Positions 25,738-35,424 of a DNA stretch of 57,766 nucleotides are shown piece after piece (the first letter of the stretch is position 1; every line of letters begins with the position of its first letter). Origin of the DNA: Clostridium sp. (GTDB lineage Bacteria; Bacillota; Clostridia; Clostridiales; Clostridiaceae); assembly GCA_028692255.1 (NCBI GenBank), contig JAQUXS010000006.1, positions 1 through 57,766 of the forward strand, read 5' to 3'. The translations under genes were made by a program, and so were the position numbers. Below the pieces are notes generated by a model that searched no databases, was not told the origin of the DNA, and saw nothing but the letters and a program-made list of their open reading frames with translations.

Positions 25738-27846
25738 TTATAAATTAAAATTTGCCTGTTCCCACTTTATTTCAATATTGTCCCCATCTTTAAGAGCATC
25801 ATTATATCCTGCTTTGTTTCCATTTAATTTAAGTGTAATCTGTCCTTTTACCATTGTAAGATCAAAATCTATAAAATTAAAGATATCCACAAATATGTAT
25901 TTCTTTTTACCTTTAAGAACAATATTATCCCCATTTACTGTTACATTTAAAATACTGCCATAAATTCCATTATCCATGAGTTCTTCTTTGGGTAAGACTT
26001 CATTTTTAGGTTCTTTTTCTTCACTTTCTTTTACTTCTATTTCATTATCTTTATTTTGTAAAAGTTCTTTTTCTTCATTATTGGGTTCTTCGCTTTCTAC
26101 TTTTTCTGTGCGAGCTATAATCTTATCTCCCTCATTAATGACATAGTTATCATTAAGTTTGTTTCCACCTTTATAGAAACTTAAATTTTGGTTCTCTTTA
26201 AAATATTTTTTATAATCGCCAATAGTATTTACAGATATCGTTGTAACTTCATCTCCACTGTGTATTTCACTTTCCACCGAAACCCTTTTACTGTTTATAA
26301 TAAAAACAGGATCAATATTCTTAATTTCATCATTAATATAAAATCCAATTGAATTTACTTTATTCACATAATCTTTAATGAAAACTTTAGCGTTCTCACC
26401 ATTTTGTGCAAACTCTATTTCAATTTTATCATTTTCTTTTATGTATGATTCCATACTTCCAAGAGTTCCATTTATCTTTATAACAGCACTTTTAGCAATT
26501 TTACCAAAAGCAATTCTCTTTGATCCATTTAAAATGAATTTTATGTTATCACCATTTTTTCCAAGAAGCACTTTAGGGTTTATACCTGCTTGAATTATAA
26601 CATCCATAACAGTGTTTTTCTTAGAATTAAAAAGACTTACAACACTATTATTTAAAAATACATCTATAAAATCTCCGCCAAATTTCTTTATTGCAACAAG
26701 TGCTATACCAAGTACAGTAACCCCTGTGCTTCCAAGCTCATTATTATCTTTACATATACATTCTTTAACTGATTCTCTTCCCTTTATTGCAACTCTTTCA
26801 GGCTTTATACTAAGCCTTTCTGCTATTTTTTCTTTTAGCGTAGTTGTATGTGCTCCCCCTCCTACTAAAAACACAGCATTAGGAGCTTTCCCTGCATTGA
26901 GTTCAATTATTTTGGTAGATATTTCTTTTGATAATTTTTCAACTACAGGTTCTGTTATCTTAACTACTTCATCAAAGGTTATTGTGTTTTCCATGCCTAT
27001 TACATCTACATATTTAACTTCTTCTTTTTTCTCTATTCCTTTTTTTATCTTCTCTGCTGCATTAAAATCCCCAAGACATTGTTTTGCAATTGCCTCTGTA
27101 ACTTCATCTCCCGCAACAGAAACCATTCCATATGCACTTATAGTCTCATTACTACTTATAGCTATATCAGAAGTTCCTGCTCCAATGTCCACTAGTGCAA
27201 GATTTAAAAGTCTTAAATTTTGTGGTACTGCTGCTTCCATAGCTGCTATTGGTTCAAGGGTTAAACTAGTAACATTTAAACTAACTTTATTTGTAACTGC
27301 ATACAGACTATCTACAACTGATCTTGGCAAAAATGTAGCTATTACCTCTGCAGAAATATATTTACCTTTATGAGAAAGTAAATTTGAAATTTCATATCCA
27401 TTTAAATAATAACTTTTTACACTATAACCAACACAATATAACTTTCCTTCAGTACTTTTATTTACATCTTCCTGTGCAATCTTTACAGCTGTAAGTTCTA
27501 GGCTCCTTATAATCTCCTTGTCTATTTCCTTATCCTCATCAATATTTATCTCAGATTTAACAGTAGTTGTTCTTAAAAATCTTCCTGCTGCTGCAATTGC
27601 AACCTTTTTTAGTTCAAAACCTATTTCCTCTTCAATCTCAGTTTTCACTTTATTTACTGCTCTTGCTACTAAATTTATATCATGTATCTGACCATCAACC
27701 ATTGCCCTCTGCTCATGCTCTGTATATTTTTCAGAAATTACCTTGAATTTTTTATCTCTTACAACTCCCACAGTTCCTATAACCGTACGAGTGCCAATAT
27801 CTAAAGAAAATATAACTTCTTCTGGATTTACATTTACAGATATCAT
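25738..27846 (-). CDS. FtsA-like ATPase with C-terminal beta-grasp modules
   Basis: 702 residues, much longer than classical FtsA (about 420). The N-terminal actin-fold ATPase (about 1-385) has FSLDIGTRTVIGTVG, LALVDIGAGTSDIAI and VFLVGGGAHTTTLKEKI, the three phosphate and adenosine loops, plus an SHS2-type insert. The remainder consists of several short beta-rich, ubiquitin/beta-grasp-like modules (for example 500-560 and 655-702), separated by an acidic linker (about 590-635, EESEEKEPKNE-like). No C-terminal membrane-targeting amphipathic helix is visible. Clostridia carry such extended FtsA-like proteins outside the dcw cluster; their role is unknown. AAAGAGG precedes the ATG. Confidence 0.82.
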   Translation of the reverse strand: MISVNVNPEEVIFSLDIGTRTVIGTVGVVRDKKFKVISEKYTEHEQRAMVDGQIHDINLVARAVNKVKTEIEEEIGFELKKVAIAAAGRFLRTTTVKSEINIDEDKEIDKEIIRSLELTAVKIAQEDVNKSTEGKLYCVGYSVKSYYLNGYEISNLLSHKGKYISAEVIATFLPRSVVDSLYAVTNKVSLNVTSLTLEPIAAMEAAVPQNLRLLNLALVDIGAGTSDIAISSNETISAYGMVSVAGDEVTEAIAKQCLGDFNAAEKIKKGIEKKEEVKYVDVIGMENTITFDEVVKITEPVVEKLSKEISTKIIELNAGKAPNAVFLVGGGAHTTTLKEKIAERLSIKPERVAIKGRESVKECICKDNNELGSTGVTVLGIALVAIKKFGGDFIDVFLNNSVVSLFNSKKNTVMDVIIQAGINPKVLLGKNGDNIKFILNGSKRIAFGKIAKSAVIKINGTLGSMESYIKENDKIEIEFAQNGENAKVFIKDYVNKVNSIGFYINDEIKNIDPVFIINSKRVSVESEIHSGDEVTTISVNTIGDYKKYFKENQNLSFYKGGNKLNDNYVINEGDKIIARTEKVESEEPNNEEKELLQNKDNEIEVKESEEKEPKNEVLPKEELMDNGIYGSILNVTVNGDNIVLKGKKKYIFVDIFNFIDFDLTMVKGQITLKLNGNKAGYNDALKDGDNIEIKWEQANFNL

Positions 27847-27874
27847 ATTTTTACCTCTTTATTTTATAATTTAA

Positions 27875-27906
27875 TAGGCTCATATTCCAAAATGGGTATG
27901 AGCCTA
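27875..27906. terminator. Hairpin between the nitroreductase and the FtsA-like gene
   Basis: Perfect 10-bp stem TAGGCTCATA / TATGAGCCTA with a 12-nt loop. The flanking sequence is AT-rich rather than a clean U tract, so terminator function is likely but not certain. Confidence 0.5.
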
Positions 27907-27954
27907 CTAAAATTATATAATAATATTCAATAATTATCAATTTATATGTGTAAA

Positions 27955-28461
27955 TTACAATTTTTCGTAGTGTACTCTCTTTTCGTCAAATCTATCTACA
28001 AATTTATTTTTCTGGCTGTCATCTGGATATCCAACTGGTATTAAGGAAAATGCATCTACATCATCAGAAAGATTAAATAGCTTTTTAATATACTCCATTC
28101 TATCTTTAACAGTTGCAACACCAAGCCAAACTGCACCAAGTCCTAGATCTACTGCTTCTAAGAGAAGGTTTTCACTTGCAGCTCCCATATCCTCTAAAAC
28201 ACAACTTGGAAAGATAAGATCCTTTTTCCTTGATAAAAGTACAAATGTAACTGCTGAATCTGCAACCATTTTTGAATAAGGACTTGTTTTTGATAATTCT
28301 TTCAATTTATCCTTATCTTCAACAACCAGAAATTCCCATGGCTGTTGATTTCCTGCTGAAGGTGCCTGCATAGCTGCCCTTAAAAGTTTTTCTACCTTTT
28401 CCTTTTCAACTGGTAAATTTTTGTATTTTCTTATACTTCTTCTGTTAAATATTGCGTCCAT
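27955..28461 (-). CDS. Nitroreductase-family FMN oxidoreductase
   Basis: 168 residues, the compact FMN-binding nitroreductase fold. The N-terminal FNRRSIRKY (FMN phosphate contact) and APSAGNQQPWEFLVVED are diagnostic, and GLGAVWLGV and IPVGYPD-like LIPVGYPDD close the active site. These enzymes use NAD(P)H to reduce nitro groups, quinones or flavins in the cytoplasm. GGAGGTAA precedes the ATG. It is upstream of the FtsA-like gene, from which a hairpin separates it. Confidence 0.9.
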   Translation of the reverse strand: MDAIFNRRSIRKYKNLPVEKEKVEKLLRAAMQAPSAGNQQPWEFLVVEDKDKLKELSKTSPYSKMVADSAVTFVLLSRKKDLIFPSCVLEDMGAASENLLLEAVDLGLGAVWLGVATVKDRMEYIKKLFNLSDDVDAFSLIPVGYPDDSQKNKFVDRFDEKRVHYEKL

Positions 28462-28557
28462 GTATATTACCTCCCAATATAGTTTACTATTAATTATAGA
28501 CTATATTTTAGTAACTTTCAATAAAATCTATATCAATTAAATTACTTGTTTCATTAG

Positions 28558-29865
28558 CTAGTTTTTCAAAATTTCCCTCTTACTTTCTATTATAATAGGT
28601 GCATTTTCTATATTGATTTTATTATTCTTTACCTGAACCTTATTATCATTAATCAAATTTATATAAGTACCATCCTTTAAATTAATCTCATATTCTCCTA
28701 TTTTTCTCTCAACATTGAATATCCCCGTGAGCAGTTCATTTTTATAACAATATTCAGCATGAACAATGCCCTTTTTGCTACTTTTTAATATTTTGTAATT
28801 GCCCATAGAGAATATGTCATTTTTCTTTATTGATATAAGCTTTTTAATATAATTTTCAAAATTCCTATCATTATTCCAATTTACATTATCTTTATAAAAG
28901 AGACTTGGTCTGTTATCATCTCTTACTTCTTCACCTGCATATATAAGCTTTGCTCCTTTCTCAAAGAATGAAAATGCTGTCCAGTTTTTAAGATCATTTT
29001 CATCTTTAAAAAGCTTAGCCGCCCTTATATTATCATGATTTTCTAAAAATCTAAGTTTTACATAATTTTGCGGATAAACATATTCTTGCCCTCGTTTTTT
29101 TTCAAGGTATTCCTCTAAAGTTATTTCTCCTTTTAAGTACATCATAAAGAATTCATAGCCATCATAATCATAATTAATATCAAAGGCATTATACATTTCG
29201 CTGTCTGAGTAACACAAAATTCCCTTTTTCCTTAAATACGTAACAAATCCTGCACCAGCAGTTTCACATAACCATATAGCATCCTTATTTAGTTCTTTTA
29301 TTTCATTCCTTGCTTTAATCCAAAATTCTATTGGAACAAGGTATCCCACATCACATCTGAATCCATCAGCACCTATATTTATCCAATATTTAAGGGTTTC
29401 AATCTGATAATCCCAAAGTTCTTTATTGTCATAATCCAAATCCATAATATCAGACCAGTCACCAATTTTACTTCCAAGTTTTCCACAATTGTTTCTATAA
29501 AACCATTCTATATGTTTTTTAGATAATACAGAATCATATGAAGTATGATTATAGACCACATCTATAATTATTTTCATGCTCCTTATGTGAGCTTCTTCTA
29601 TTAATTTTTTAAAATCATCTAAAGTTCCATATTCAGTATTTATCCCCCTGTAATCCTTTATTGAATATGGACATCCTAACTTACCTTTTCTATTTACTTC
29701 ACCTATTGGATGTATTGGCATGAGCCATATTATATCAACTCCTAATGATTTTATCCTGTCCATATCCTGAATTACACCTTTAAAATCTCCACTTTCACTA
29801 TGATTTCTTACATAAATTGAATATATAATTTTATTTCTAAGTGAAATATCAGTGTCCAATGCCAT
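28558..29865 (-). CDS. Intracellular GH13 alpha-amylase-family hydrolase
   Basis: 435 residues without a signal peptide, so cytoplasmic. GH13 conserved regions: DVVYNHTSYDS (region I), GFRCDVGY (D172 nucleophile), WLCETAG (E201 acid/base) and FLENHDN (H277, D278). It has no N-terminal CBM34-type domain, unlike the cyclomaltodextrinase nearby. It probably hydrolyses imported malto-oligosaccharides. A GGGGGA site precedes the ATG. A terminator separates it from the upstream CGTase, but some readthrough could make it the last gene of the starch operon. Confidence 0.85.
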   Translation of the reverse strand: MALDTDISLRNKIIYSIYVRNHSESGDFKGVIQDMDRIKSLGVDIIWLMPIHPIGEVNRKGKLGCPYSIKDYRGINTEYGTLDDFKKLIEEAHIRSMKIIIDVVYNHTSYDSVLSKKHIEWFYRNNCGKLGSKIGDWSDIMDLDYDNKELWDYQIETLKYWINIGADGFRCDVGYLVPIEFWIKARNEIKELNKDAIWLCETAGAGFVTYLRKKGILCYSDSEMYNAFDINYDYDGYEFFMMYLKGEITLEEYLEKKRGQEYVYPQNYVKLRFLENHDNIRAAKLFKDENDLKNWTAFSFFEKGAKLIYAGEEVRDDNRPSLFYKDNVNWNNDRNFENYIKKLISIKKNDIFSMGNYKILKSSKKGIVHAEYCYKNELLTGIFNVERKIGEYEINLKDGTYINLINDNKVQVKNNKINIENAPIIIESKREILKN

Positions 29866-29971
29866 AATTTGTCCCCCTTGACAAACAAAAATTCTATTTT
29901 ACATTTCTATTTCATCCTATGATTAAAAAAGGGTCAACCTCATTATCATAAAATAATATGTAAAAGAAAAA

Positions 29972-29997
29972 GAGAATAACTAAGTTTTATTATTCCC
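29972..29997 (-). terminator. Terminator of the CGTase operon
   Basis: 8-bp stem GGGAATAA / TTATTCTC (one G-U pair) on the minus strand followed by TTTTTCTTTT, about 33 nt beyond the CGTase stop. Confidence 0.75.
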
Positions 29998-30029
29998 TTT
30001 TACTCATTACTTTTTACTTTTGCTTATTA

Positions 30030-32183
30030 CTATTGCTGCCAATTTACTGTAACAGTAGTTGTTCCAGAGGTTGGTGCTGTAAACGTATGGTTTCCTCCAC
30101 TTTCCCAAGTTACATTAGTTCCATTTTTCTTTATAAACTTAAAATTAATTTTCTTACCTGCTGGTACACTAACATCATAGTACCAAGTTGGATATTGATA
30201 TAAAACATTATTAAACATGGAACCAATTGCCTTTTTAGTATCCCAACTACCTAGCTCACCAACATCTCCTGTTAAATACACATTTTCACCTAAAATTGTA
30301 TTTGCATTATTCACTACAAACCTCACACACACTTGCTTTGATGTTAAAACATTGAAATTAAGATAAGTGTTACTTAAAGTACCATCAGCGGTTTTTAATG
30401 AAATAGTAGATTTCCCTGCTGGTATATTTGGTACATTCACCTTTATTTCACTATCTGACCAGCTAGTAACATTTGCAGCTGTTGTTCCAAAATTTACAGT
30501 TCCTTGTGTGCTTCCAAATCCTCTACCATCTATAACAACAGTTTGACCTGGTTCAGCCATTGTCACTCCGACATGACCTATAATTGCTGAATTTGAAGGT
30601 GCTGTATATTGCCAAACTGCAGAAGCACCAGCCGGAAGAGTAAATGAATTTACTGCTCCGTTATTAACAGTGATAGCCCCCCCATTTAACAACCCACTAA
30701 GCTGATCTGAATACGTTCCATTAGGTAATGCCGTATTTGCGCCACTTATTGTATAACTTGTAGTTGTATTTTTATTAATAGCTACTAGTGCAACATTATT
30801 TCCAAATTTTCTTTCATATACATAAACATCATTGTTAATCCATCGCTGCTGAGTAGTACCATATGCTATAGCTGGATTAGTTTTTCTAAGAGGTGCAAGT
30901 TTTTGAATAACTTTGTATGCATTTGTGTTAGTATCAAATCCTGTCATCATTGCTCTATTATATGGATCTCCATTTCCAGTCATATACTGTTCTGTACCAT
31001 AATAAATTGCTGGAACCCCACGTGATGTTAATCCTAAAACTAAAGCATTTTCTACATTTCTTTTATTATCATCCACCTTATAAAATCTATCCATATCATG
31101 GTTGTCGAAAAATGTTACTTCATCATTAATATGTTCATAATCATTTGCAGTAGAATTAATCATAGAATCTAATCCATACATATTATCTGATCCATCACGA
31201 AACACCTGTCTAACTTTTTGAGCATATCTAAAATCTAAAAGGTTCATTCCACTATTATTAGCGAAATTTATATTATTTGAATCTGTTTCATTAGCACCTA
31301 AAAACCATTCACCAAAAGTAAATACTTGTTTATGATTATATACAGAATCCATAAAATTCTTCTGCCAGCCCATAGGCATATGTTTAACAGCATCAATTCT
31401 AAGACCATCTATACCTAAATCAAGCCACTTATTAACAGCTTCCTTTAAATACGAATCTACCACACTATTTTGCTGATTTAAATCCGCTAAATCATATAGA
31501 TTTTTATAAATACAATCTTCATAAGTTGAGAAGTTGGTTCCTCCATTATGGTTAAATAAATTATTTGCATCATTAGTATAACCACCTAAAAGAGTTCCAT
31601 CATTATACAATCTACCATTTTCACCATAAGATGTATTAGACGGATCAGCTGGTGAAGTATGATTTGGTACAAAATCTATAATGACTTTAATATTATTTGC
31701 ATGAGCAGTGTTTACAAGAGTTTGGAAATCCGAAAAGCTCCCAAAGAATGGATTTGTTTTTTTGTAATCCCTTGCCCAATACCCATGATAAGAAGTACTA
31801 TCTCCTGACATTACTGAGTATATATTTTCTACTGGTGGTGAAATCCAAAGAGCAGTAATTCCCATATTGGTAAAATATCCATCATTTATTTTATCAGTTA
31901 TACCTTTCCAATCACCACCAAAATATTTCTTTAAACTAGTATGAGTAGGATCATAAAGATTTGATTGTGGGTTATTAGTCTTGTCACCATCCACAAATCT
32001 ATCAGTAACAATTTGATAAATTACATCTGTATCAAAATTAACTTTATTAGTTACCGAAGCATCTCCACTATAAGTAGCTGCACATACAATTGAACTTTTA
32101 ATAGACAATCCACAAAATAATACTACAGAACTTAAAAATATAGGTAAAAATTTTGTTTTAATTTTTTTATAATTTTTTTTCAT
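30030..32183 (-). CDS. Secreted cyclomaltodextrin glucanotransferase (CGTase)
   Basis: 717 residues, the usual size of five-domain CGTases (A/B/C/D/E). A signal peptide (about 1-35, ending VCAA) is followed by the GH13 barrel with catalytic D264 ([10 protein letters not shown]), E292 (FTFGEWF) and D363 ([10 protein letters not shown]). [10 protein letters not shown] and [18 protein letters not shown] [13 protein letters not shown] (Y226, the central aromatic that favours cyclisation) point to CGTase rather than plain amylase. An IPT/TIG domain (about 525-610) and a C-terminal CBM20 starch-binding domain (about 615-717) complete it. It converts starch to cyclodextrins outside the cell. Gene order after malEFG suggests one operon. 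Confidence 0.93.
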   Translation of the reverse strand: MKKNYKKIKTKFLPIFLSSVVLFCGLSIKSSIVCAATYSGDASVTNKVNFDTDVIYQIVTDRFVDGDKTNNPQSNLYDPTHTSLKKYFGGDWKGITDKINDGYFTNMGITALWISPPVENIYSVMSGDSTSYHGYWARDYKKTNPFFGSFSDFQTLVNTAHANNIKVIIDFVPNHTSPADPSNTSYGENGRLYNDGTLLGGYTNDANNLFNHNGGTNFSTYEDCIYKNLYDLADLNQQNSVVDSYLKEAVNKWLDLGIDGLRIDAVKHMPMGWQKNFMDSVYNHKQVFTFGEWFLGANETDSNNINFANNSGMNLLDFRYAQKVRQVFRDGSDNMYGLDSMINSTANDYEHINDEVTFFDNHDMDRFYKVDDNKRNVENALVLGLTSRGVPAIYYGTEQYMTGNGDPYNRAMMTGFDTNTNAYKVIQKLAPLRKTNPAIAYGTTQQRWINNDVYVYERKFGNNVALVAINKNTTTSYTISGANTALPNGTYSDQLSGLLNGGAITVNNGAVNSFTLPAGASAVWQYTAPSNSAIIGHVGVTMAEPGQTVVIDGRGFGSTQGTVNFGTTAANVTSWSDSEIKVNVPNIPAGKSTISLKTADGTLSNTYLNFNVLTSKQVCVRFVVNNANTILGENVYLTGDVGELGSWDTKKAIGSMFNNVLYQYPTWYYDVSVPAGKKINFKFIKKNGTNVTWESGGNHTFTAPTSGTTTVTVNWQQ

Positions 32184-32187
32184 TAAT

Positions 32188-33066
32188 TTATCCCTTTACT
32201 GCCCCTGCAGTGAGACCCTTTGCAATAAATTTCTGTAGCAACATAAATATAATTGCTACTGGTAGAGTTGACATAACCGCTGCTGCTGAAAATTGAGTCC
32301 AATGAGCTGAAAATGCATTATTTATAAATTGCCTTAATCCTGTTGCTAATGTTTGGTTAGCTGCATCCTTCATTAAAGCACTCGTATAAATAAATTCACT
32401 ATACGCACCAATGAAACTAAATAAAAATATAACAGCTAACATAGGTCTAGATAATGGAAGTATTATTTTCGTAAATACTTTAAAATGAGTAGCACCATCA
32501 ACCATAGCGGCTTCATCTAGCTCTTTAGGCAAACTATCAATAAATCCTTTCAAGAGCCAAATATTATATGCACTGCCACCTGATAGCAGCAATATAAGTG
32601 CTCCAAATTGATCTATTAAATTTAATTTGTAGCAAATGCTTAAAATTGCAGGAATTGCCATAGTAGCTGGAAACATCTGAAGAATTAACAAAAACATTAA
32701 TCCATTTTTTTTACCTATAAATTTCATCCTTGAAAAAGCATATGCAGCAAACACACTAAGTACTAGTTGTATAACTGAAACAGATGTACACAATATAATA
32801 CTATTCTTCATCCATATTAAAAAATCTGTATCAGTTAAAACCTTTGTATAATTACTAAACGTTACTGCTTTAGGTAATAACGAAGTTGAGAAAAAATTAT
32901 CACCTTTGGTTAACGAAGCAGTAACTATTGAAAATATAGGAAATAGAGTAATTAACACAAAAATCCAAATTATAATTCTTGAAATCCAAAGGTCTTTTAA
33001 TTCTCTAAAACTTAATCTATGCTTATACACCAATTTATCTTCTACATTGTCATTTGGCTTTTCCAT
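32188..33066 (-). CDS. MalG-type maltodextrin/cyclodextrin ABC permease
   Basis: 292 residues with six membrane helices. The EAA loop that contacts the ATPase is [20 protein letters not shown], a canonical CUT1 motif. With the upstream MalF-type subunit it forms the membrane channel of a maltodextrin-type importer. It ends 4 nt before the CGTase start, and malF ends 2 nt before it, so the genes are tightly packed. Confidence 0.92.
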   Translation of the reverse strand: MEKPNDNVEDKLVYKHRLSFRELKDLWISRIIIWIFVLITLFPIFSIVTASLTKGDNFFSTSLLPKAVTFSNYTKVLTDTDFLIWMKNSIILCTSVSVIQLVLSVFAAYAFSRMKFIGKKNGLMFLLILQMFPATMAIPAILSICYKLNLIDQFGALILLLSGGSAYNIWLLKGFIDSLPKELDEAAMVDGATHFKVFTKIILPLSRPMLAVIFLFSFIGAYSEFIYTSALMKDAANQTLATGLRQFINNAFSAHWTQFSAAAVMSTLPVAIIFMLLQKFIAKGLTAGAVKG

Positions 33067-33068
33067 AA

Positions 33069-34013
33069 TTATTCTACCTCCTTAAATGCCCCAGATAATC
33101 TAAAACTTATAAAACTAATAGTTCCAATGATAATAAATATTATTATTGAAAGTACCGCACCTATATCATACCTATTATATTGTAAAGAAAGCTTGTATGT
33201 TGTTGATGCAAGTATATCTGTATATCCTGCATACTGTGTATTTGGTCTTGCAGGAAGTCCCCCTGTAATAAGATATGCCGCACTTAAATTAGAAAAATTA
33301 AATGAAAATGATGATATTAAGAGTGGTATTGATGCTGATGTTATTGATGGTAATGTTATTTTTATAAATTTTTGAAATTTATTAGCTCCATCAATATCCG
33401 CTGCTTCATAATAATTATTTGGAATACTTGAAAGTGCCCCTATACATACATTCATCATATAAGGAAAACCAAGCCAAAAAGTTGCAACCAAAACTCCAAC
33501 TCTAGCCCAAAATGGATCAGTTAACCATGGAATTCCTTTAGTAATGATATGCAAATCTTTAAGCAAAATGTTTATTCCACCATAATTCATATCCAATAAT
33601 CCTACCCAAGCCAAAGTAGCAATAGTTGCTGGTAATGCCCATGGTAAGATTAAAATTCCCTTATATAAAGAAGATTCCTTCATATTAGGATTGTTCAATA
33701 AAATAGCAAGAAATAATCCTATAAAAAAACATCCTAAGGTTCCAATAGTTGCAAATACAACTGTCCATGCAAAAACAGGAAAAAATATCGATTTAAAAGG
33801 TCCTGTAAAAACTGATTGAAAATTAGCAAACCCTACTAAAGTATAATCTTCCAAATGATTTAAATTATAATTTGTAAATGCAATGTATACAGTATACGCA
33901 ATAGGTAAAAATGCCAATACAAATATAGAAATTAATGCTGGAGCTAGATAAGTATATGCTCTTATATTATCACGAAATGTTTTATTCGTACTCAACACTT
34001 CTTTTTTTCTCAT
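33069..34013 (-). CDS. MalF-type maltodextrin/cyclodextrin ABC permease
   Basis: 314 residues, six membrane helices, without the large external P2 loop of E. coli MalF. The EAA loop is EAADIDGANKFQKFIKITLP. It pairs with the following MalG-type gene. The gene follows malE after a 61-nt gap that contains a stem-loop. GAGGAGGG precedes the ATG. Confidence 0.92.
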   Translation of the reverse strand: MRKKEVLSTNKTFRDNIRAYTYLAPALISIFVLAFLPIAYTVYIAFTNYNLNHLEDYTLVGFANFQSVFTGPFKSIFFPVFAWTVVFATIGTLGCFFIGLFLAILLNNPNMKESSLYKGILILPWALPATIATLAWVGLLDMNYGGINILLKDLHIITKGIPWLTDPFWARVGVLVATFWLGFPYMMNVCIGALSSIPNNYYEAADIDGANKFQKFIKITLPSITSASIPLLISSFSFNFSNLSAAYLITGGLPARPNTQYAGYTDILASTTYKLSLQYNRYDIGAVLSIIIFIIIGTISFISFRLSGAFKEVE

Positions 34014-34035
34014 ACTAACCCTCCTCTTAAATTTC

Positions 34036-34062
34036 TAAAGAGAGTTTATTGAGCTCTCTTTA
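34036..34062 (-). promoter_or_regulatory. Intercistronic stem-loop between malE and malF
   Basis: A perfect 9-bp stem TAAAGAGAG / CTCTCTTTA with a 9-nt loop and no downstream U run. It lies just after the malE stop. Such a structure could stabilise the malE message or partly stop readthrough, giving more binding protein than permease. Confidence 0.45.
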
Positions 34063-34074
34063 AAAATCATTCTT

Positions 34075-35268
34075 TTATTTCATTGTTGAAATGCCCTGGA
34101 CAATTTGATCATGAATTGACTTTGCTGCAGCTTCTGGAGTTATTTTATTTGAAGTTAGTAATGTTAAATTATTTGCAGCTGGAGTCCATACTGTTGACAT
34201 TTCTGAAATATTAGGCATTGGCTGACCATTTTTACACTGATCAATAAATGTTTCAGTTGTCTTATTGTCTTTATATTCTGGTTTATTTAAATCTGAATTA
34301 AGTGCTGGTATTCTATTACCTGCTTTAAGTATTGATGAATTGTTTTCTTGAATATATTTTATTAAATCCCAATCTTCTGTTTGCTGTTTAGATTTTGCGT
34401 TTACAAAAGCAGCTTGTACTCCGACAAATGAAGGCATTCCTGGAAGTACTGCAGTTGCAAATTTTGTTCCTGCTTTTTTAAATCCATCAACATCCCATGG
34501 TCCACCTATATAGAAACCAATTTTCCCATCTTTAAATGCCTCACTTGCTTTATCACCTTTTATGTCTGGAGTCATAAGTTTATCTTTTACAACTAAATCT
34601 TTAATTGTTTGAAGTCCTTTTACTGATCCAGCATTTCCCAAACCTATATTACTAGGATCCAAAGAACCTTTTCCTTTATCTTTAAATACATACCCACCAT
34701 TAGCAGCTAAGAATGCATAACTGTAGTAAAAATTATTTACATCGTATTGGAAGCCTACTTTTTGACCTTGGTTTACTAAGTCATCTACTGTTGTTGGAGG
34801 ATTTGTAACTTTGTCTGTATTATAAAACAGTGCATACGTTTCAACACTTATTGGTGCAGCATACATTGTCCCATTGAAAGACACTGCTTTAGTTGCTGTA
34901 TCCATATACTTACTTGAATCGATTACATTTGATGGAACCTTCGCTAATAAATTAGCTTTTTGGAAAGTACCCAAATTATCATTTGCAAGTCCATACATAA
35001 TATCTGGAGCTTTACTACTATTGGCTGCCTGTAAGAAAGCTTGGAAATCTGATTTATCCAATTGAACTTTTACAGTGTTACCAGTTTTTTTAGCCCACTG
35101 CTGTGCTACTTTATTCAATGCATCAACTTCTGGTTTTTCCAAATGAGACCAGATTACAATATTTTTAGAACCACTTGCTGCTGATTTACCTGATGTACAC
35201 CCCGATAATGATGTTACTAATAAAAGAGCTGTTAGAATTGAAGATACTACTTTAAGCCTTTTATTCAT
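34075..35268 (-). CDS. MalE-type maltodextrin/cyclodextrin-binding lipoprotein
   Basis: 397 residues. The lipoprotein signal ends LSGC (lipidated C24), so it is tethered outside the membrane. The mature part is a type 1 extracellular solute-binding protein with IVIWSHLEKPEVDALNKVAQQWAKKTG near the start and DEFKDGKIGFYIGGPWD-like AFKDGKIGFYIGGPWDVDGFKKAG in the middle, typical of maltose-binding proteins. It hands oligosaccharides to MalFG. Preceded by GAGGGGG and by a near-consensus promoter with an operator (35305-35358). Confidence 0.93.
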   Translation of the reverse strand: MNKRLKVVSSILTALLLVTSLSGCTSGKSAASGSKNIVIWSHLEKPEVDALNKVAQQWAKKTGNTVKVQLDKSDFQAFLQAANSSKAPDIMYGLANDNLGTFQKANLLAKVPSNVIDSSKYMDTATKAVSFNGTMYAAPISVETYALFYNTDKVTNPPTTVDDLVNQGQKVGFQYDVNNFYYSYAFLAANGGYVFKDKGKGSLDPSNIGLGNAGSVKGLQTIKDLVVKDKLMTPDIKGDKASEAFKDGKIGFYIGGPWDVDGFKKAGTKFATAVLPGMPSFVGVQAAFVNAKSKQQTEDWDLIKYIQENNSSILKAGNRIPALNSDLNKPEYKDNKTTETFIDQCKNGQPMPNISEMSTVWTPAANNLTLLTSNKITPEAAAKSIHDQIVQGISTMK

Positions 35269-35304
35269 GTAATTTTCCCCCTCAAATAATTCTTTTATTT
35301 ATGA

Positions 35305-35318
35305 TGCAAACGTTTGCA
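35305..35318. promoter_or_regulatory. LacI/MalR-type operator in front of malE
   Basis: Perfect 14-bp palindrome TGCAAACGTTTGCA, lying about 5-18 nt after the predicted transcription start. It resembles MalR-type LacI-family sites and fits the CcpA cre pattern less well, since both W positions are occupied by C/G. No LacI-family gene is in the window. Confidence 0.7.
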
Positions 35319-35329
35319 CCATTTACTTT

Positions 35330-35358
35330 ATTATAAATTAATTTATACTGTTAGTCAA
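35330..35358 (-). promoter_or_regulatory. malEFG-CGTase operon promoter
   Basis: TTGACT (35358-35353) and TATAAT (35335-35330) on the minus strand with exactly 17 bp between them. Transcription would start near 35323 and run directly into the palindromic operator, so a bound repressor would block the polymerase. Confidence 0.8.
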
Positions 35359-35424
35359 TAGCATTTTATTAAATATGTTCATAAATTTGAAATATATTCT
35401 ATATAAGTATTTTTATATTATGAA

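Noticed and set aside
26612..27373. 253-codon open frame opposite the FtsA-like gene
   Set aside because: Ser/Pro/Phe-rich shadow with no ribosome site; the FtsA-like gene clearly is the coding strand.
35305..35318. CcpA catabolite-repression (cre) site
   Set aside because: The palindrome deviates at both W positions of the cre consensus and is perfect for LacI/MalR type; CcpA binding is possible but less likely.
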